DNA of 64,000 nucleotides from Rhodococcus rhodnii NBRC 100604 (lineage in GTDB: Bacteria > Actinomycetota > Actinomycetes > Mycobacteriales > Mycobacteriaceae): assembly GCF_001894925.1 (NCBI RefSeq), contig NZ_BCXD01000021.1, positions 21,981-85,980 of the forward strand. The letters run 5' to 3'. Positions 56,752 through 64,000 of the stretch are shown here, piece by piece. Position 1 is the first letter of the stretch. Each line of letters starts with the position of its first letter. Below the pieces are notes generated by a model that saw only the letters and a list, made by a program, of their open reading frames with translations, had not been told where the DNA came from and did no database searches. Position numbers and translations under genes: made by a program.

Positions 56752-58983
56752 ATGAGTCACTGGTTCGAGCACACCGTCGTCGCCACCGGACGCCTCCCAC
56801 TGTTCTTTCTGCTCGTGGCGTTCGTCGCGACGTTCCTGTTCATCCGCGTGAGCACCCGCATGATCCGCGCCCAGGTCTCGTGGTGGCCCGGCAACATCAC
56901 GCCCGGCGGCCTCCACGTGCATCACGTCGTGTTCGGGCTGCTCGCGATGCTGCTGTCCGGGTTCTGTTTCATCGCGCTCGCGGACTTCGACACCCCCGTC
57001 GCGAACTGCGCTCTCGCAGCGCTGTTCGGGATCGGCAGCGCGCTCGTGCTCGACGAGTTCGCGCTCGTCCTGCATCTGCGCGACGTGTACTGGGCGGAAG
57101 AGGGACGCACCTCGATCGACGCGGTGTTCGTCGCGTTCGCGATCACGGTGCTGTTCCTCCTCGGCATCCATCCGATCGGGTTCGTCGGCGAGTTCGACGA
57201 CATCGCTCGCGGCGACGACACGGAGACGGCGATCGCGGTGGGCGTCGTTCTCGCGCTGCAGTTCGCCCTCGCCGCGCTCACCCTGCTCAAGGGAAAACTG
57301 TGGACGGGCCTGCTCGGACTGTTCTTTCCGCCGCTGCTCGTCGTCGGCGCATGGCGGCTCGCCCGACCGCGATCGCCGTGGGCGCGGCGTCGCTACACCA
57401 CTCGCCCGGCGAAACTCGATCGTGCCGTGCGGCGCGAGGAGCGGTACCGGCGTCCGATCGTGCGCTGGAAGATCGTCGTGCAGGAGTTCGTGTCGGGACG
57501 CTTCGGGGTGCCGGCCGAACCCGCACCGCTACCCTTCGTGCCCACCGAGGGCGAGCGCGCGCCCGGCCTCGCGACACGGGCCGCGAACGCGATCCGCTGG
57601 CGCAGGCTGAAGCGCCGCCTCGAATTCGTTCCGCTGTGGCGGCTCCCCCTCGTCCTCGTCGCGCTCGCCGTCGTGCTGGGACTGCTCTTCGTCGCCCTCG
57701 ACGACTCGCTCGGCGACGACGATCCCGCGACCGCGGCCGTCACCGGATTCGACTCGGGAACGACGGCGACCCTGCTCAGCGTCATCGCAGGCGCGATGGT
57801 GACGTTGACGGGTCTCGTCTTCACCGCCATCACCCTCGCGATGCAGTTCGGCGCGTCGCAGATCTCGGTGCGCGTCGTCCCGATGCTGCAACAGGAACCG
57901 ATCATGCGCTGGTCGATCGGGATGTTCCTCGCGACGTTCGTCTTCGCGTCGATCATCGCGCTCGATCTCGCCGTCGACGGCGCGGAGGCCGAACCCGTCG
58001 TCTCGACCGGACTCGCCCTCGGACTCACCCTCGTGAGTTCGGTGCTGTTCGTCGCGCTCGTCAGCCGGGTCGGGATGATCCTCGACTCGAGCAAACTGCT
58101 GCTGTGGATCGCGGGGCAGGGGGCATCGTCGCTGCGCCGGACGTTCCCTGTCTCGGCCTCCCGTGCGGAACGACCCGCCGTCGCCCGCACCCACGACGTC
58201 CCCGCGATCGCCGACGGCGAGAGCACCCCGATCGTGCTGCGCCGTCCCGCGGCGGAAGGGCGAGTACTGCTGGCGATCGACCTGCGCCGCATCCAGTGGC
58301 TCGCGCGCCGGTGGGGCGTCACCGTGATCGTGCGCGTCTCGATCGGCGACTTCGTCGCCCAGGGTGCGACGCTCTTCGACGTGTACGGCCGTTCGGTTCG
58401 CGTTCGGCCGCACCAGTTGACGTCGTGCCTGATCTTCGGCGACGCGGGAAGCCCCGCGGCGTCACCGACCGCTGCACTCCAGGCGATCTCCGACATCGCC
58501 CTCAAGGCGCTGTCGCCGAGCATCAACGACCCGGGCCGCGCCGTCCAGGCGATCGACCACCTCGAGGATCTGCTGCTCGAGATCGCTCCGGTCGTGCGTC
58601 GCGACGACTCGCACGTCGTCCTCACCCGCATCGCGGGGTACGAACGGACGTGGGGCGACTACGTCTCGATCGCCACCGACGAGATCCGCCACTTCAGCGG
58701 CGGGTCGGCGCAGGTCCAGCGGCGGCTGCGGGCACTGTTGCACACGCTGATCGCCGCGACCCCGGCGGAGCAGCACCCCCCGCTCGAGGCGCGGCTCGCG
58801 GCGCTCGACGACCAGGCACGCCGCGAGTGGCACGACCCGCTCGACCTGCGGCTCGCCCAGGCCACCGATCCGCAGGGGTTCGGGTCGCAATGGGGACGAA
58901 CCGAGCCCGCTCCTCCACTCGTCGTCGAGCCGGACGACACCGGCAGCGCACACCCCACCGACGCAGAACGGCCGGTGGACTGA
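56752..58983 (+). CDS. DUF2254 membrane protein with extra N-terminal membrane domain
   Basis: A 743-residue protein in two parts. Residues 1-210 hold about six membrane helices and a conserved-looking GGLHVHHVVFG motif. A basic linker (about 210-300) follows. Residues about 305-720 form a DUF2254 module: four helices including ATLLSVIAGAMVTLTGLVFT, then a soluble part with SPSINDPGRAVQAIDHLEDLL. ATG 56752 follows a G-rich site (GGGGGAACG). Function is unknown; a channel or envelope role is possible. The fusion is longer than the usual stand-alone DUF2254 proteins I know (around 430 residues). Confidence 0.75.
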   Translation: MSHWFEHTVVATGRLPLFFLLVAFVATFLFIRVSTRMIRAQVSWWPGNITPGGLHVHHVVFGLLAMLLSGFCFIALADFDTPVANCALAALFGIGSALVLDEFALVLHLRDVYWAEEGRTSIDAVFVAFAITVLFLLGIHPIGFVGEFDDIARGDDTETAIAVGVVLALQFALAALTLLKGKLWTGLLGLFFPPLLVVGAWRLARPRSPWARRRYTTRPAKLDRAVRREERYRRPIVRWKIVVQEFVSGRFGVPAEPAPLPFVPTEGERAPGLATRAANAIRWRRLKRRLEFVPLWRLPLVLVALAVVLGLLFVALDDSLGDDDPATAAVTGFDSGTTATLLSVIAGAMVTLTGLVFTAITLAMQFGASQISVRVVPMLQQEPIMRWSIGMFLATFVFASIIALDLAVDGAEAEPVVSTGLALGLTLVSSVLFVALVSRVGMILDSSKLLLWIAGQGASSLRRTFPVSASRAERPAVARTHDVPAIADGESTPIVLRRPAAEGRVLLAIDLRRIQWLARRWGVTVIVRVSIGDFVAQGATLFDVYGRSVRVRPHQLTSCLIFGDAGSPAASPTAALQAISDIALKALSPSINDPGRAVQAIDHLEDLLLEIAPVVRRDDSHVVLTRIAGYERTWGDYVSIATDEIRHFSGGSAQVQRRLRALLHTLIAATPAEQHPPLEARLAALDDQARREWHDPLDLRLAQATDPQGFGSQWGRTEPAPPLVVEPDDTGSAHPTDAERPVD

Positions 58984-59002
58984 GCGTCCACCGGCCGTTC
59001 TG
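58964..59002. terminator. Bidirectional terminator between DUF2254 gene and clpC
   Basis: CAGAACGGCCGGTGGAC (58964-58980) pairs perfectly with 58986-59002 around a 5-nt loop that contains the TGA stop of the DUF2254 gene. The 17-bp stem also lies 25 nt beyond the clpC stop. Confidence 0.8.
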
Positions 59003-59026
59003 TGCGTATGCAGTTGTAGGAGCGAG

Positions 59027-61561
<2,535 letters not shown>

Positions 61562-61809
61562 TGCTCTCCCTCACACTTTCCGGCTTGCAGTACGAGACCG
61601 GACGTCCCGTTGCTGCCCTGCCGCGGTTCGCTCCGGCACTACCGGCGGGGAATTCGCGAATGCACCGTACTGCCGAGTGCGGTTCCACGTCCCCACTGAA
61701 CATCGTAGTTGGCCGATACCGGTGATGTCGCTGCCACGCACACGCGAGCAGGGCTTTCGTCACCTGCCATTCTCCAACGTCGCAGGTGAGCGGATTCGTT
61801 CCCGGTGCG
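61562..61809. other. clpC leader and gap to tetR
   Basis: 248 bp without a gene. A minus-strand TACGAT (61707-61702) could be a clpC -10 with a leader of about 135 nt. I looked for a ClgR-type operator and found only a weak TTCGCGAA near 61650. Confidence 0.4.
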
Positions 61810-62391
61810 CTACGCCGAGGGCGAACAGTCGCACAGAGCCACGAGCTCGTCGACGACGACGTCGAGCGGCCTCGAGGTGCGTTCCGCCTGCGCCAGAACC
61901 AGCGCTCCTTCGAGCGCGGCGACCACGAGCGTCGCGAGCGAGCCGGCCCGTTCCGGCGTCGCTCCGTCGTCGATCAACGTCGATGCGATCACGGCCCGCC
62001 AGGCCGTGAACGAGGCCGCGGCGATGTCCCGCGTTCCGGCGTCGGGGCCGAGCGCGGCGGCGACGATCGGGCAACCGGACCGATAGTCGGTCTGTTCGAG
62101 CGTGGTGCGCCACAGGTCCACGATCGCGCGGAGCGCGCCGGCGACGTCGCGCGTCTCGAGGATGCGGTCGATCTCGCGATCGAGCCACCGCGCCGCGGAT
62201 CGCGTGGCGTCCTCGACGAGCTGCGCACGACCGCCCGGAAAGTGGTGATAGATCGATCCTCGCGACGCGCCGCTCCTGGCGAGGACGTCGGCGAAGGACG
62301 TCGCGGCGACGCCGTTCTCACGAATCGAGGCGATCGCGCCGGTGATCATCGCCGCGCGGGTTCCCGCGTCGGGGTTCTGTTTGCGTGCCAC
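61810..62391 (-). CDS. TetR-family repressor
   Basis: A 193-residue TetR protein. The N-terminal helix-turn-helix includes TSFADVLARSGASRGSIYHHF (about residues 31-51), followed by FPGGRAQLV. The C-terminal ligand domain contains SGCPIVAAAL, the TetR_C pattern of the LmrA/YxaF-like group. It diverges from a thioesterase gene across 71 bp that contain a perfect 10-bp palindrome, so it very probably represses itself and that gene until an acyl-CoA or drug-like ligand binds. Confidence 0.9.
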   Translation of the reverse strand: MARKQNPDAGTRAAMITGAIASIRENGVAATSFADVLARSGASRGSIYHHFPGGRAQLVEDATRSAARWLDREIDRILETRDVAGALRAIVDLWRTTLEQTDYRSGCPIVAAALGPDAGTRDIAAASFTAWRAVIASTLIDDGATPERAGSLATLVVAALEGALVLAQAERTSRPLDVVVDELVALCDCSPSA

Positions 62392-62417
62392 GGGATTCCT
62401 CTCGTCTCGCGCCGGCC

Positions 62418-62441
62418 TCTATGTATGTTGTCATACATAGA
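62418..62441. promoter_or_regulatory. TetR operator palindrome
   Basis: TCTATGTATG-ttgt-CATACATAGA is a perfect inverted repeat with a 4-nt centre between divergent tetR and thioesterase genes. It is A/T-rich against a G+C-rich background, and ends 21 nt before ATG 62463. Confidence 0.85.
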
Positions 62442-62462
62442 ACCGACCCACGAGGAGTTTCG

Positions 62463-63290
62463 ATGTCCGACGCCCCCACGGCACATCCGTTCGACGCCGC
62501 CCTGCAGCTCGAACCCACCGCGGCGCCGGGCGCGTACCGCGCGCACACCTCCCCCGCGTACAACAACATGGTCGGGCCGTTCGGCGGCATGACGGCCGCG
62601 ACGCTCGTCGGCGCCGTGCAGAGCCACCCGGATGTGCTCGGCGACCCGCTCTCGCTCACCGTGAACTACGCGGGTGCCATCGCCGAGGGCGAACTCGACA
62701 TCGCCGTCACGCCGGCGCGGACGAACCGAACGAATCAGCACTGGAACCTCGAGATCTCGCAGAACGGCGAGATCACCACCACCGCGACGGCGGTCTTCGG
62801 GTTGCGCCGCGAAACGTGGACCGACACCGAGGTGACGCCGCCGGAGGCGCCCGAGCCCACGACAATCGACCGTGCGGGATTCCCCGAGTTCATCGCCTGG
62901 GCCCGCAACTACGATCTGCGTTTCGTCGCGGGCGGACTCTCCGAGCGGCAGAGCCCGCACCCGGACTCGATCAGCACGATGTGGATTCGCGACGAACCGG
63001 TGCGGCCGCTCGATTTCACGTCGCTCACCGCGATGTGCGATGCGTTCTACCCGCGAGCATTTCTGCGCCGCGGCACGTATCTGCCCGCCGGCACGGTGAC
63101 GTTCACGGTGTACTTCCACGCGACGAGCGACGAACTCGCCGCGCACGGTGACGACTATCTCCTCGCGACGGCGCGCGCGCAGCGTTTCGGCAAGGGCTAT
63201 TTCGATCAGACCGGCGAACTGTGGAGCCACGACGGCACCCTGCTCGCCACCACCCACCAGCTGGTCTACTTCAAGGCCGACAACGCCTGA
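62463..63290 (+). CDS. Double-hotdog acyl-CoA thioesterase
   Basis: A 275-residue thioesterase-family protein with two hotdog repeats. The first holds NNMVGPFGGMTAATLVGAV, the second FYPRAFLRRGTYLPAGTVTFTVYFH. It probably hydrolyses medium or long acyl-CoAs. ATG 62463 has GAGGAG 5 nt upstream; the longer frame upstream would start inside the tetR promoter and cross the operator, so it is rejected. Expression is likely controlled by the TetR operator in front. Confidence 0.85.
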   Translation: MSDAPTAHPFDAALQLEPTAAPGAYRAHTSPAYNNMVGPFGGMTAATLVGAVQSHPDVLGDPLSLTVNYAGAIAEGELDIAVTPARTNRTNQHWNLEISQNGEITTTATAVFGLRRETWTDTEVTPPEAPEPTTIDRAGFPEFIAWARNYDLRFVAGGLSERQSPHPDSISTMWIRDEPVRPLDFTSLTAMCDAFYPRAFLRRGTYLPAGTVTFTVYFHATSDELAAHGDDYLLATARAQRFGKGYFDQTGELWSHDGTLLATTHQLVYFKADNA

Positions 63291-63306
63291 TCACCCGAAA
63301 ACACCT

Positions 63307-63352
63307 GTGGCGCAATGTCACATCGTGCGCACACGATGCAACATTGCGCCAC
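63307..63352. repeat. Nested palindrome between thioesterase and lsr2
   Basis: GTGGCGCAATGT, CATCGTG, loop cgca, CACGATG and ACATTGCGCCAC form an almost unbroken stem (12 + 7 bp with a 2-nt internal mismatch). It separates convergent genes (stops at 63290 and 63371) and probably terminates both. Same design as the elements at 11473 and 27513. Confidence 0.75.
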
Positions 63353-63370
63353 CGGAGAGAGCAGGAAAAG

Positions 63371-63727
63371 TCAGTGCGCGGCGTTGTACGCCTCGATGAC
63401 CTCGGCCGAGATGCGGCCACGTGCCGACACGGCGAGGTTGTTCTCCCGCGCCCACTCCCGAATGGCGGCAGTGGTCTCGCGGTCGGCCGCCGACGTCGCC
63501 TTGCCGCGCGAAGCCGACGGCGCCCCGGCCGCCCTCGTACGCTTGCGACCGGTCACGCGACGTGCGTGCGAGACCCACTCGGCCAATTCGTCACGAAGCT
63601 TCGCCGCGTTGTCCGAAGAAAGATCGATTTCGTACTGCACCCCGTCGAGTCCGAATTCAACGGTTTCGTCGGCAGTGGCCTCCTGATCGAGGTCGTCGAT
63701 CAGGGTGACGGTGACTTTCTTCGCCAT
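63371..63727 (-). CDS. lsr2: Nucleoid-associated xenogeneic silencer Lsr2
   Basis: A 118-residue Lsr2. The N-terminal dimerisation domain (1-55) starts MAKKVTVTLIDDLD; a basic linker follows; the C-terminal domain ends with the AT-hook-like RGR in VSARGRISAEVIEAYNAAH. It binds and bridges A/T-rich DNA and silences foreign genes in mycolic-acid actinobacteria. ATG 63727 has AAAGGAA upstream; the frame above it is not conserved. Its place near clpC is the mycobacterial order. Confidence 0.97.
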   Translation of the reverse strand: MAKKVTVTLIDDLDQEATADETVEFGLDGVQYEIDLSSDNAAKLRDELAEWVSHARRVTGRKRTRAAGAPSASRGKATSAADRETTAAIREWARENNLAVSARGRISAEVIEAYNAAH

Positions 63728-64000
63728 GTGTCGGCATTCCTTTCGGTATAGAGCGAAAACGACACGTACGTTCGCCGCACGCGACCGCAACACTACCCTG
63801 AAATCGAAAGTGCCGTGACCACTCCGCAATGTGTTTCACGCATCAACCAGCAGCGCGGCAGTTTTCGCCGATCGCCCGCAGAAGCTGTAGGTGGTCGGCA
63901 ACGAAAACAGGTCCTTCACCACAATCACTTCACCCGATTTCGCCGAGAGGCTGTACGCACTGTATTCTCGCGCGGGCGAAACGGCCGGCGGGGGTATCGT
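63728..64000. other. lsr2 upstream region
   Basis: 273 bp to the window edge with no gene I can support on either strand. It is more A/T-rich than the coding DNA around it (for example near 63830-63960). A minus-strand TAGTGT (63795-63790) could be the lsr2 -10 with a leader of about 57 nt. A/T richness could also allow Lsr2 to bind its own promoter. Confidence 0.4.

Overview
The window is strongly G+C-rich actinobacterial DNA, most likely from Rhodococcus or a close mycolic-acid relative (order Mycobacteriales). The best evidence is gene order. From about 37.8 kb to the right end, rlmB-cysS-ispF-ispD-carD / lpqE-radA-disA / membrane protein-carbonic anhydrase-mutY-hydrolase-mhuD / clpC / lsr2 follows the order I remember for Mycobacterium tuberculosis Rv3579c to Rv3597c, with extra genes inserted. 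Leaderless promoters (TAnnnT placed 6-8 nt before a start codon), CarD, Lsr2 and a probable mycofactocin-type dehydrogenase fit the same group. No tRNA, rRNA, CRISPR array, IS element or prophage was seen.

Region 1 (1-15.3 kb) is a purine/urate/allantoin catabolic locus. It holds the end of a PuuE-type allantoinase, a GntR regulator, an NCS1 permease, an allantoin/hydantoin racemase, two amidohydrolases (one a probable 8-oxoguanine deaminase), UraD, HIU hydrolase, uricase and a xanthine dehydrogenase-like molybdenum enzyme. Together they would take xanthine or 8-oxoguanine through urate, 5-hydroxyisourate and OHCU to allantoin. Two genes are broken: the racemase has an in-frame TGA at 3069 and the Fe-S/Mo subunit lacks one base near 13970. 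Inside the locus sit a divergent nitric oxide synthase / flavohaemoglobin pair and a polysaccharide-deacetylase lipoprotein.

Region 2 (15.3-24.8 kb) looks like drug defence: a short UvrA-like (DrrC-type) protein converging on a DrrA/DrrB-type ABC exporter, then a second ABC-2 transporter divergent from a NarL-type two-component system, and an SDR dehydrogenase.

Region 3 (24.9-37.8 kb) covers carbon storage and uptake: a trehalose-phosphatase/GH15 fusion, a znuACB zinc importer behind a Zur-like site, a dipeptide/nickel-type ABC importer (binding protein, two permeases, double ATPase) and a BCCT osmolyte transporter.

Region 4 (37.8-64 kb) is the conserved block: translation (rlmB, cysS), isoprenoid synthesis (ispD, ispF), RNA polymerase control (carD), DNA repair and c-di-AMP (radA, disA, mutY), CO2 hydration, haem degradation (mhuD), proteolysis (clpC) and xenogeneic silencing (lsr2). 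Interrupting it are a proline-degradation locus (46.3-50.7 kb), thioesterases, a DUF5996 protein, DsbA/FrnE and OsmC redox proteins and a DUF2254 membrane fusion. Several convergent gene pairs are closed by compact perfect hairpins without T-tracts, and three long nested palindromes lie between genes.
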